From: JBOHRN01 sp050732775
GTDB taxonomy: Bacteria > Gemmatimonadota > Gemmatimonadetes > Longimicrobiales > Longimicrobiaceae
NCBI GenBank assembly: GCA_050732775.1
Contig: JBOHRN010000059.1
Coordinates: forward strand, 1 to 42,910
Reading direction: 5' to 3'
DNA length: 42,910 bases
Of this stretch, positions 21,993 to 30,276 are shown piece by piece (positions within the stretch are counted from its first letter, which is position 1; every line of letters starts with the position of its first letter). The notes under the pieces were generated by a model. That model ran no database searches, was not told where the DNA came from, and saw only the letters and a program-made list of their open reading frames with translations. The position numbers were made by a program, and so were the translations under genes.

Positions 21993-24900
21993 CCCACTTC
22001 GCGGAGCTCAAGGCAAAGAGTGCCTACTCATTCGGAGACGGTACGACGGCGCCCGGGGTGCTCGCGGAGCGGGCGGCCGGGATGGGCTACACTTCGATGG
22101 CGCTCTGCGACGACGCCGACCTCGGAGGCATCATCCGCTTCGCCCTCGCGGCCGAGTCTAACGGTCTCAAGCCGATCGCCGGCGCCGAGATCATGGTCGA
22201 CGGCCATCCGGCCGGTCTCCTGGCCCGCGACGAAACCGGTTACCGTAACCTCTCGGCGCTGGTGACCGAAGCCCGCCTGGGGAAGGCGAGGGGGCGGGCG
22301 GGCATTTCCTTTCCGCAGTTGGCCACGCGAAACCAGGGATTGCACGTGCTGACCGGTCCGGCCAGCGGAGAGATCGCCTCGCTGCTGCTCCGGGAGAACG
22401 AGCTTGGGGCGCGCCACACGCTCGCGCGCTGGAAGGAGGTCTTCGGGCGGCGGCTGGCAATAGAGGTCCAGTACCACCGTGTATCGGGCGACGAAGCCGC
22501 CCTTGCCCGGGCTCTGATCGACTTCGCCCGGCGGAGCGGTACGCCGTGGGTCGTTTCGAACCAGCCGCGGTACCTGGACGCGAGCGGCCGCCGCGTGCAC
22601 GACCTCCAGACCGCGCTGCGGGCGGGGATGGACTACTCCGCGGCGCTCCGAAAAGGGACCCTGCTACCCAACGGCGAGTGGAACCTCAAATCCCCGGGGC
22701 GGATAGAGCGTCTCTGGAAGGGACGTGAGGCCGGCCTGGAGGAAAGCCAGCGGATCGCCGGCGAATGCACCTTTTCGCTCCGCTGGCTCCGGCCCCCACT
22801 ACCAAGATTTCCGCTCCCGCCCGAGCACGACGATGTCTCCTTCTTGCGCGAAATCACCTTCGCCGGCGCATCGCAGCGGTGGGGAGAGCTGAGTGCGCGG
22901 CAGAGAGGCCAGCTCGAGCACGAGCTCGCCGTGATCGCGCGGCTCGGCTTCAGTGGCTTCTTCATCATCATGTGGGATGCGATCCGTTTCGCGCGCTCGC
23001 GACGCATCCTCTGCCAGGGCCGTGGCTCCGCGGCTAACTCCGCGGTCGCTTACTGCTTGGGAATCACCGCGGTCGATCCCGTGAAGCACGAGCTCCTCTT
23101 CGAGCGCTTCCTGAGCGCCGCCCGCACCGACGGGCTGACCGAAGCGCCAGACATCGACGTCGATTTCGAGATGCACCGACGCGAGGAGGTGCTCAACTAC
23201 GTCTACACCAGGTACAGCCGGGCCCATGCGGCGATCACCGCCGTAACCCAAGAGTATCACGCCCCCAACGCGCTGCAGGACATGGGACGCGCGCTCGGCT
23301 ACCCTGCACAGACCATCTTTAGGCTCTCCAAGCGCCTCCACGGTGTGTCGCCCTCGGAAGGAGCACGGATCCTCCTCGCCGGGCTGGCCAAGGAGCACGG
23401 CCTCGAGCTAGACGATCATCGCGGCCGCGCATTGATCGCGGCGGTGCGTGCACTCGACGGTGTGCCCCGCCTGCGCTCTACGCACCCCGGGGGATTTGTT
23501 CTTTCTGCCCAGCCGCTCGGCGAGTACATGCCCATCGAGCAGACGACGATGGGCCGTACCATCCTGCAGTTCGATAAGGATGATCTCGACGTGGTGGGCT
23601 GCCCCAAGTTTGACTTTCTGGGGCTCGGGGGCCTGTCCGCCACCCGGCTCGCTTTCGACGCCATCGAGGCGCGCACCGGTACACGATTGGAGATGCACCA
23701 GCTGCCGGAAGACGATCCCGAGACCTACGAGATGATCGCCCGGGGCGACACGGTGGGCACCTTCCAGATCGAATCGCGGGCCCAGGTCCAGAGCTTGATC
23801 CAGACTAAGCCGGAACGGCTGTACGACCTGGTGGTCCAGGTGGCCCTTATCCGGCCCGGACCGATTCAGGCGGAGTTCGTTCACCCCTACACCCGGCGTC
23901 GCCGCGGCCTGGAGCCGGTCCAGTACCGGCATCCCGGCCTGGAGCCCATACTGGAACGCACCATGGGAATCCCGATCTTCCAGGAACAGGCCATGTCGAT
24001 CAGCATGGCCCTGGGGGGTTTCACGGCAAGCGAGGCGGACGAGCTTCGCCGCACCATGGGACACCTCAGAAAGGTGCCGAAGCTGACGGCGGCGCTAATG
24101 AAGCTGAAGAGTCGCATGATCGAACGAGGGGTGGACGAAGAGACAGCGCAGGCGGTCGTGGCCGATTTCCGCACCTTCGCTAACTACGGCTTTCCGGAAT
24201 CGCACGCCTGGTCATTCGCCCTGATCTCCTACGCCACAGCATACCTCAAGCGACACTACCCGGCGGAGTTCCTGCTGGGGTTACTGAACGCCTGGCCGAT
24301 GGGATTCTATGCGCCCGCGACACTGGTCCACGACGCTCGCCGGGCCGGTGTGGAAGTCCGTACTCCATGCATGAAGCGGGGCCAGTGGGACTGCACGCTC
24401 GAGGAGATGGCCAGTCCAGCACGACCCGCGGTACGTATCGGGTGGCGGCACATCCGGGGTCTGGGCAAACGAGCGCAGGAGGCACTCCTGGGCGCCCACC
24501 GCTTCGGACCGTTCACCTCGGTAGAGGGGGTGATCCGGCGTGCGGGGCTCTCCCGGGGGGACGCCCTGCACCTGGCCCGTGCTGGCGCCTTCGAAGCGTT
24601 TGAGCCCGGACGCCGCCACGCTGCCTGGGAGGCGCTTCGCTCGGCGGGCGACCGGCTCCCCCTCGCACCCGCACGCAAGCTACCGTTCGACCCGGAAGAG
24701 ATGCGGGGGGAGGAGCTGATCTTTCTGGACTACTTGGCCACTGGAATCTGCGTCCACGGACACCCGATGGAGCACCTACGGGAACGGCTCATGAAGGCGG
24801 GCGTCTGCTCCAGCCGAGAGCTGGAGAACTGGGAGCACCAGAGCTCGGTAGTAGTGGCGGGGCTGGTGGTCGCGCGCCAGCATCCGGAGACGGCCAACGG

Positions 24901-25117
24901 CACGGTGTTCCTCTTACTCGAGGACGAGTGGGGCTTCATCAATGTAATCGTACCTGCCAAGCTTTACCGGAAGCATAAGGAGGTAATCAAGCACTACCCG
25001 TTTCTGGTGATCGAGGGACGCTTCGAGCGCGAGGGGCCGGTCAAGAACGTGGTGGGCTTCCGCTACCGTCAACTCCGGACCCGGAGCGTCGCGGTTCGGT
25101 CGCACGACTTCCACTGA
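21989..25117 (+). CDS. dnaE2: Error-prone DNA polymerase DnaE2 (ImuC)
   Basis: 1042 residues from the ATG that overlaps the imuB stop. C-family polymerase for translesion synthesis. N-terminal PHP domain at about 1-200, but its metal ligands are replaced (FAELKAKSAYSFGDG where active domains have HxHSxxS-type ligands), so no nuclease is expected. Palm and fingers: CQGRGSAANSAVAYCLGIT, APDIDVDFE with the catalytic Asp pair, PGGFVLS, FDKDDLDVVGCPKFDFLGL, IRPGPIQ, YGFPESHAWSFALISYATAYLKRHYPAEF. C-terminal helix-hairpin-helix and OB fold near 790-1030. Third gene of a damage-inducible operon by context. Its 3' end overlaps the convergent CcmD-like gene by 77 bases. Confidence 0.96.
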   Translation: MTHFAELKAKSAYSFGDGTTAPGVLAERAAGMGYTSMALCDDADLGGIIRFALAAESNGLKPIAGAEIMVDGHPAGLLARDETGYRNLSALVTEARLGKARGRAGISFPQLATRNQGLHVLTGPASGEIASLLLRENELGARHTLARWKEVFGRRLAIEVQYHRVSGDEAALARALIDFARRSGTPWVVSNQPRYLDASGRRVHDLQTALRAGMDYSAALRKGTLLPNGEWNLKSPGRIERLWKGREAGLEESQRIAGECTFSLRWLRPPLPRFPLPPEHDDVSFLREITFAGASQRWGELSARQRGQLEHELAVIARLGFSGFFIIMWDAIRFARSRRILCQGRGSAANSAVAYCLGITAVDPVKHELLFERFLSAARTDGLTEAPDIDVDFEMHRREEVLNYVYTRYSRAHAAITAVTQEYHAPNALQDMGRALGYPAQTIFRLSKRLHGVSPSEGARILLAGLAKEHGLELDDHRGRALIAAVRALDGVPRLRSTHPGGFVLSAQPLGEYMPIEQTTMGRTILQFDKDDLDVVGCPKFDFLGLGGLSATRLAFDAIEARTGTRLEMHQLPEDDPETYEMIARGDTVGTFQIESRAQVQSLIQTKPERLYDLVVQVALIRPGPIQAEFVHPYTRRRRGLEPVQYRHPGLEPILERTMGIPIFQEQAMSISMALGGFTASEADELRRTMGHLRKVPKLTAALMKLKSRMIERGVDEETAQAVVADFRTFANYGFPESHAWSFALISYATAYLKRHYPAEFLLGLLNAWPMGFYAPATLVHDARRAGVEVRTPCMKRGQWDCTLEEMASPARPAVRIGWRHIRGLGKRAQEALLGAHRFGPFTSVEGVIRRAGLSRGDALHLARAGAFEAFEPGRRHAAWEALRSAGDRLPLAPARKLPFDPEEMRGEELIFLDYLATGICVHGHPMEHLRERLMKAGVCSSRELENWEHQSSVVVAGLVVARQHPETANGTVFLLLEDEWGFINVIVPAKLYRKHKEVIKHYPFLVIEGRFEREGPVKNVVGFRYRQLRTRSVAVRSHDFH

Positions 25118-25382
25118 GTGAGTTGGCCGCCGCTTGCTCGTGGTCAGCCCTCACCCCGAGCCGGGAGACCTCCCCTTCCAACCGCCGCAGCTTGCGGCCC
25201 AGCGCCACCAGGTAACCGCACAGGATGAGCCACGCCAGGGCAAAGGCGATGAACAGGTGCCAGTACCCGCGTAAGGTCCGGGGCGGACCCGGCTCCTGGA
25301 GCGCGGCGAGCGGATCGGAGCCCCAAACCAGGAGCGTGACCATAACAGAAAAGAGCACCAGCGGGCGGATGAGCGGTTTCAT
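25041..25382 (-). CDS. ccmD: CcmD-like small membrane protein
   Basis: 113 residues; the ATG at 25382 overlaps the ccmC stop. The first about 20 residues are hydrophobic (LVLFSVMVTLLVWG), then a second hydrophobic stretch with the CcmD signature layout (YWHLFIAFALAWLILCGYLVALGRKLRRLEGEVSRL): aromatic start, one helix, basic end and short coiled coil. Family knowledge: CcmD assists release of holo-CcmE from the CcmABC haem exporter. The last 35 or so residues are low complexity (Ser, Gly, Arg, Ala) and antisense to the dnaE2 end. No ccmE is visible here. The family is short and weakly conserved, so the call leans on position. Confidence 0.7.
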   Translation of the reverse strand: MKPLIRPLVLFSVMVTLLVWGSDPLAALQEPGPPRTLRGYWHLFIAFALAWLILCGYLVALGRKLRRLEGEVSRLGVRADHEQAAANSLSGSRATEPRRSGSGVDGSGSPPRS

Positions 25383-26089
25383 GGAGAGGTGACGGGTTCG
25401 GGGCGTCGCGGGAAGCCGAGCCGGACGGCTTCGACCCCCCTGGCCAGCCGCTCGATCCGGTAGCGGTACACCAGCAGGGCGGCGAAGAGAAGGGTAAAGG
25501 CGAGGAGCGAGACCAGCAGCGTAACGACGATCTCCCGGTCGGCGGAGGGCCCGTCTGCCCGCAGGATCACGGGCCCGGGGTGTTGCGAGCGGAGCCAGTT
25601 CACGCTTACGTGGATGAGGGGGATGTCCACCGCGCCCACGATTCCCAGCACCGCGGCGAAGCGCTTGCCGCGCTCTGGGTTTTCGGCGGCGCCGCGCAGG
25701 ATAAAGTAGCCCATGTAAATGAACCAGAGCAGCAGCGTGAGCGTGAGCCGGGGCTCCCACACCCACCACGCACCCCAGGCGATCTTTGCCCACAGTGGCC
25801 CCGTCACCAGCACGACGGTGGTAAATACCACGCCGAGTTCGGCCGCCGAGAGCGCCACCGCGTCGAGCCGGTCGTCGCGCAGCCAGAGGTAACCGGCCGA
25901 GCAGAGCGCCACCAAGAAAAAGGCCAGGAAGGCGACCCACGCCGAAGGTACGTGCACGTAGAAGACGCGCTGCACCACCCCCATGACGCTCTCGGTGGGC
26001 ACCCAGAAGAAGATCATCCAGAAGGCGTATACCAGCGCCCCGGCCGCGAGCACCGCCAACCCCGCGCCCACCATCCCGCTCCGCTTCAT
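25379..26089 (-). CDS. ccmC: Haem exporter protein CcmC
   Basis: 236 residues from the ATG at 26089; an ATG at 26137 would add 16 polar residues and overlap ccmB. About six membrane helices. The tryptophan-rich haem-handling motif is present as WGAWWVWEPRLT, with flanking periplasmic histidines in FYVHVPSAW and IPLIHVSVNWLR. CcmC loads haem onto CcmE in system I cytochrome c maturation. Glu stands where E. coli has Asp in WVWDARLT. Coupled to the ccmD-like gene. Confidence 0.92.
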   Translation of the reverse strand: MKRSGMVGAGLAVLAAGALVYAFWMIFFWVPTESVMGVVQRVFYVHVPSAWVAFLAFFLVALCSAGYLWLRDDRLDAVALSAAELGVVFTTVVLVTGPLWAKIAWGAWWVWEPRLTLTLLLWFIYMGYFILRGAAENPERGKRFAAVLGIVGAVDIPLIHVSVNWLRSQHPGPVILRADGPSADREIVVTLLVSLLAFTLLFAALLVYRYRIERLARGVEAVRLGFPRRPEPVTSP

Positions 26090-26120
26090 CGCTCGGTTGT
26101 GTTTATTTCGGCCCGGCACC

Positions 26121-26798
26121 TCACTCCTCGACAACATACCGAAAGAGCAGCGCGCACACCACCACCGTCACCAGGTCGAAGGCCAGGAGCAGGCGCAGAC
26201 TTCCGTCCACCTCGGCCAGGGGGCGCCCCACCAGGAGCCGCTGGGTGGCGCTGGCGGCAAAGATCACCACCGGTATCAGGAGCGGCAAAAGAAGAACGGG
26301 GAGCAGCGTCTCGCCCAGCCGGGTATGGACGGCCACCGCGCCGAACAGTGTGCCCAGCGCCACGAATCCGGTCGTGGCCAGGATCACCACTAGCGCGAGG
26401 CCGGGCCACGACCCCGAAACGGCCCAGCCGAAGAAGAGGAAGTAGACCGGGACCGCAACCAGCGCGACCCCGAGGAGGAGGATCAGATTGGCGAGCGCTT
26501 TGCCTAGGAAAAGTGCAGCCGGGGACAGCGGTGAGAGGAGGAGTCCGGTGAGGGCGTCTGCTTCCTTTTCTAGCGCGAAGGAGCGGCCCAATCCGAGCAT
26601 CCCGGCGAAGATCAGGGTAACCCAGAGCATCGCTCCCGCCACCGTGCGCGAGCGAACCGCCGGGTCCAGGGAGAAGGCGAAGACAACCGCGGTGAGCACC
26701 GCGAACACGCTCATCGCCACCAACCTCTCGCGGCCGCGTAGCTCCAGGCGGAGATCCTTGCCCGCTACCACCAGCGCGTCCGCTAGCAGGCGGGTCAT
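26121..26798 (-). CDS. ccmB: Haem exporter permease CcmB
   Basis: 225 residues from the ATG at 26798, which overlaps the ccmA stop. Six predicted membrane helices with the CcmB pattern: KDLRLELRGRERL start, FSLDP, then GLGRSFALEKEADALTGLLLSP between helices 2 and 3. Membrane part of the CcmAB ABC unit needed for release of haem-loaded CcmE. Confidence 0.92.
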   Translation of the reverse strand: MTRLLADALVVAGKDLRLELRGRERLVAMSVFAVLTAVVFAFSLDPAVRSRTVAGAMLWVTLIFAGMLGLGRSFALEKEADALTGLLLSPLSPAALFLGKALANLILLLGVALVAVPVYFLFFGWAVSGSWPGLALVVILATTGFVALGTLFGAVAVHTRLGETLLPVLLLPLLIPVVIFAASATQRLLVGRPLAEVDGSLRLLLAFDLVTVVVCALLFRYVVEE

Positions 26799-27505
26799 CC
26801 GGCCGCGGCGAGGCGCGCCACGTACTTGCTTTCGAACTCCAGCGGGTCGACGCCGTGGGCCGACTCGTCCGAGAGCCACCTTCCGGCCACCATCACCGCC
26901 ACCCGGTCGGCCAGCTCCAGCCCCTGGGACAAGTTATGGGTCACCAGGACCACCGTGCGCTGCTCCGCGCGTAAGCGTCCGAGTAGCTCGCGAAGCGAAC
27001 TGGCGGCGCGGGCGTCGAGCCCGGTGTACGGCTCGTCGAGCAGAACCACCCCCGGGTCGTGCAGCAGGGTGCGGGCCAGGGCCAGGCGCTGGCGCATACC
27101 CCGCGAAAAGCGTTTGACCAGCTCGCCGCGGCGAGCGTCGAGCCCCACCCCGGCGAGGGCTCCACGCACCCGCGCGCGGGCGCGCGAGAGCCGGTAAAGC
27201 CGGGCGTAAAAGTGAAGATTCTCCTCTGCGGTGAGCCCGTCGTAGAGGAAGCTCCGGTGGGAGAGGAGGCCGAAGCCGGCGCGGCGGGCGCTCGCGCCCC
27301 CTTCCACCTCCACCCGCCCCGAAGTGGGCCGTATAGCCCCCGAGAGCAGGCGCAGGAGGGTGGTCTTGCCCGCCCCGTTGGGCCCGAACACGGTCAGAAA
27401 CTCCCCTGGCCGTAGAGAAAAGGAGACCTCGTCCACAGCGGCAAGGGGGCCAAACCGCTTGCACAAACCGTCGGCTCGAAGGGCGGGGGGAGAGCTTTCC
27501 GTCAC
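26795..27505 (-). CDS. ccmA: Haem exporter ATP-binding protein CcmA
   Basis: 236 residues, GTG start 12 bases after the lysA stop. Walker A GPNGAGKTT, signature FSRGMRQRLALAR, Walker B VVLLDEPYTGLD and the switch VTHNL. ABC ATPases are similar, but the adjacent ccmB and ccmC settle the role. The signature is FSRGM rather than LSGGQ, as in other CcmA proteins. Confidence 0.92.
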   Translation of the reverse strand: MTESSPPALRADGLCKRFGPLAAVDEVSFSLRPGEFLTVFGPNGAGKTTLLRLLSGAIRPTSGRVEVEGGASARRAGFGLLSHRSFLYDGLTAEENLHFYARLYRLSRARARVRGALAGVGLDARRGELVKRFSRGMRQRLALARTLLHDPGVVLLDEPYTGLDARAASSLRELLGRLRAEQRTVVLVTHNLSQGLELADRVAVMVAGRWLSDESAHGVDPLEFESKYVARLAAAG

Positions 27506-27517
27506 GGCCAGATGGCC

Positions 27518-28768
27518 TTACTCCAGCCCCAACTCGGCCGCCACCAGCTCCTCGACGGTCTCCCGGCGGCGGACCAGACGTGCCTCGGACCCTCGTATCA
27601 TGGCCTCCGCGGGCCGGGGGCGCTGATTGTAAGTCGAGCTCATGGCAAAGCCGTACGCCCCCACCGTGCGCACCGCCAGCAGTTCGCCCGGCTCGGGTAT
27701 TTCCATCTCCCGGTCCAGCGCCAAGAAGTCGCCCGTCTCACAGATCGGCCCCACCACGTCCACCCGCGCCCGCTCGCGACCCTTTTCCTCCACCGGCTCT
27801 ACCGCGTGGTAGCCCGAGTAGTGGCTGGGCCGCACCAAGTCGTTCATGCCCGCGTCGGTGACCACGAAGCGTTTGCCGCCGCCTTGCTTCAGGTATAGCA
27901 CGCGGGTCAGGAGGATACCGGCCGGACCCACCAGGTACCGCCCCGGCTCCACGATGAGCCGTAGCCCGGACCGTTCCACCAGGGGGCCAACCGCGCCCGC
28001 GAAGCGCTCCGGCTCGAGCGACTCTTCCCCGTCGTACGGAATCCCCAGACCTCCGCCCAGGTCCAGGATATCCAGCTCGGCTCCGTCGGCGGCCAGCTCT
28101 CGGGCCAGAGCCAAGAGCCGCTCGACCGCTTGCAGAAACGGCTCGACCGAAGTGATCTGGGAGCCGATGTGGGCGTCTACCCCCCGCACCCGCAGGCCGG
28201 GTAGCCCGGCGGCCAGCCGGTACAGTTCGAGAGCCCGCTCGAACGGAACGCCGAACTTGGTGGCGGCGTGGCCGGTGCGGGTATAGGCGTGGGGCGTGGG
28301 AGATTCGATGTCCGGGTTCACCCGCAGCGCGACCGGTGCCTCGCGGCCGCTGGCCGCGGCCAGCTCCGAGAGGGCGCGCAGCTCCCCCTCGGACTCCACG
28401 TTGAAGCAGAGGATGCCCGCCTCCAGGGCGCTCGCTAGCTCGCACAAAGTCTTGCCCACGCCGCTGAAGACGATCCGCTCGGCCGGGACGCCGGCCAAGA
28501 GCGCCCGGTGCAGCTCTCCGCCCGAGACGATATCGGCGCCCGCCCCTAAGCCGGCCAGAGTCCGCAGCACCGCTAAGTTGCCGTTGGCCTTGACCGAGTA
28601 GCAGATCAGGTGGGAGGTGGAACCAAAAGCCAGGTCCAGCCCGGTATACCTGTCGCGCATCTCACTCTCGGAGTACAGGTATAGCGGCGTGCCCCACCTC
28701 GCCACCGGCTCGGCCACCGGCACCTGGTCGCAAAACAGGACCCCCTCACGACGGTGGAATCCGCTCAA
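27518..28768 (-). CDS. lysA: Diaminopimelate decarboxylase
   Basis: 416 residues from a TTG at 28768 that overlaps the proS stop (TTGA) and follows GAGGG; an ATG at 28813 would add 15 residues inside proS. Alanine-racemase-fold PLP enzyme that makes L-lysine from meso-diaminopimelate. Schiff-base Lys in ICYSVKANGN, the glycine loop LDLGGGLGIPY, VEPGRYLVG, TDAGMNDLVRPSHYSGYH and the inter-subunit Cys/Glu in GPICETGDFL. Length is typical. DAP for peptidoglycan is therefore made by the cell, by inference. Confidence 0.93.
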   Translation of the reverse strand: MSGFHRREGVLFCDQVPVAEPVARWGTPLYLYSESEMRDRYTGLDLAFGSTSHLICYSVKANGNLAVLRTLAGLGAGADIVSGGELHRALLAGVPAERIVFSGVGKTLCELASALEAGILCFNVESEGELRALSELAAASGREAPVALRVNPDIESPTPHAYTRTGHAATKFGVPFERALELYRLAAGLPGLRVRGVDAHIGSQITSVEPFLQAVERLLALARELAADGAELDILDLGGGLGIPYDGEESLEPERFAGAVGPLVERSGLRLIVEPGRYLVGPAGILLTRVLYLKQGGGKRFVVTDAGMNDLVRPSHYSGYHAVEPVEEKGRERARVDVVGPICETGDFLALDREMEIPEPGELLAVRTVGAYGFAMSSTYNQRPRPAEAMIRGSEARLVRRRETVEELVAAELGLE

Positions 28769-30276
28769 TACGCCCTCGCCCAAACCACTTCTTGTCGCGA
28801 CTCTTGCCCGCATACAACACACTCCGCCGGGGCCGGGCTGGTGCGGAACTCCTCCAAGGGGATTATCCGCGCGGTGGCTTTGGTGTCGACCTTGACGCGG
28901 CTCTCGCACTCCCCGGAGCCGCACCAACCAGTGTACACGAACCCTCCTTCTTCTTCCAATACTTCGCGGAAGCGGTTGTAGCCGGCCACGCCCCGGTGGG
29001 AGTTCAGCTCCCGGCGCTCGCGGGCGGTCTCCAGAAGCTCTTTCTGAAACGCCTCCAACCTCTCCGGGATGGAAGCTATGACCTCCTGCTCGGGCAGGAA
29101 CTCCTTGCGGCGCCCGTTCCGGGCCAGCACGCGCCACGCCAGCGCGAGCTGGCCGTTGGCCAGCTCCTTGGGGCCTAGCTCGATCCGGAGCGGCACCCCC
29201 TTTAGCTCCCACTGGTAGTACTTGGCGCCCGGATTCAGGTTATCGCGGTCATCCAGCTGCACGCGGACGCCTTTATCGCTGAGCTCGGCCACCACGGAGC
29301 CCGCTTTTCCCAGTATCGCCGACCGCTCTCCATCGGTCCGGTAGATGGGCACCACCACCACCTGGACCGGAGCCAGGGCGGGCGGGAGGATCAGCCCGGC
29401 GTCGTCCCCGTGGGTCATCACTAGCGCCCCCACCAACCGGGTAGAAACGCCCCAACTGGTATTCCAGGCGTACTCCTCGTCTCCCTCTTCGGACTGGAAG
29501 GTGAGCCCGAACTGCCGGGAGAAGTTCTGGCCCAGGTGGTGCGAAGTGCCCGCCTGGAGCCCGCGCAGATCACCCATCATCGCCTCGCAAGCGTAGGTCC
29601 GGACCGCGCCGGGGAAGGTCTCGGCGGGAGTTTTGACCCCAGTGAGGACGGGCATCGCCATCTCACCCTCCATGAACTCCCGGTACACCCCGAGCATGCG
29701 CAGAACCTCTTCCCGCGCCTCCTCCTCGCTGGCGTGCGCGGTATGCCCCTCCTGCCAGAGGAACTCGGTGGTGCGCAGGAAAAGCCGGGTGCGCATCTCC
29801 CACCTCACCACGTTGGCCCACTGGTTGTAGAGTAGCGGAAGGTCCCGGTAGCTCTGCACCCATTTGCCAAACATCTCATAGATGATGGTCTCTGAGGTGG
29901 GGCGCACCACCAGCGGCTCCTCCAGCTCGGAGCTGGGGTCCGGCTCCAGCGCGGCCGCCCCCTTGCCGCCCGTAGACCGTAGCCGGGTGTGGGTGACGAC
30001 GGCCATCTCCTTGGCAAACCCCTCCACGTGTTCGGCCTCCCGCGCCAGAAACGACTGGGGGATGAAAAGGGGAAAGTAGGCGTTCTGGTGGCCGGTCTCG
30101 CGGAAGCGCCGGTCCAGGTCGTCGCGCATCAACTCCCAGACGCGGTACCCGTAGGGGCGGATGACCATGCACCCGCGCACCGGCGAGTAGTCGGCCAGTT
30201 CGGCGCGCAGTACCACCTCGTTGTACCACGCCGGGAAGTCATCAGCGCGCCGGGTGAGTGTCTTTTCTTTCGCCAT
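28765..30276 (-). CDS. proS: Prolyl-tRNA synthetase, archaeal/eukaryotic-like short type
   Basis: 503 residues from the ATG at 30276; another ATG lies two codons before (30282). Class II motifs: FPLFIPQSFL, VVRPTSETIIYEMFGKWVQSYRDLPLLYNQWANVVRWE, RLFLRTTEFLWQEGHTAHA, and SWGVSTRLVGALVMTHGDD. The bacterial editing insert is absent. The C-terminal extension has the Cys pairs of the zinc domain (GWCGSGEC, CVVCGQ) and ends in ARAY. This type is common in archaea and occurs in several bacterial phyla. The start region lies inside the end of hisS and just after a perfect palindrome; no ribosome binding site is evident, so translation may depend on hisS. Confidence 0.93.
   Translation of the reverse strand: MAKEKTLTRRADDFPAWYNEVVLRAELADYSPVRGCMVIRPYGYRVWELMRDDLDRRFRETGHQNAYFPLFIPQSFLAREAEHVEGFAKEMAVVTHTRLRSTGGKGAAALEPDPSSELEEPLVVRPTSETIIYEMFGKWVQSYRDLPLLYNQWANVVRWEMRTRLFLRTTEFLWQEGHTAHASEEEAREEVLRMLGVYREFMEGEMAMPVLTGVKTPAETFPGAVRTYACEAMMGDLRGLQAGTSHHLGQNFSRQFGLTFQSEEGDEEYAWNTSWGVSTRLVGALVMTHGDDAGLILPPALAPVQVVVVPIYRTDGERSAILGKAGSVVAELSDKGVRVQLDDRDNLNPGAKYYQWELKGVPLRIELGPKELANGQLALAWRVLARNGRRKEFLPEQEVIASIPERLEAFQKELLETARERRELNSHRGVAGYNRFREVLEEEGGFVYTGWCGSGECESRVKVDTKATARIIPLEEFRTSPAPAECVVCGQESRQEVVWARAY

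Noticed and set aside
25383..25940. Upstream extension of the CcmD-like frame inside ccmC
   Set aside because: Only the part from the ATG at 25382 resembles CcmD; the rest is the out-of-frame shadow of ccmC.
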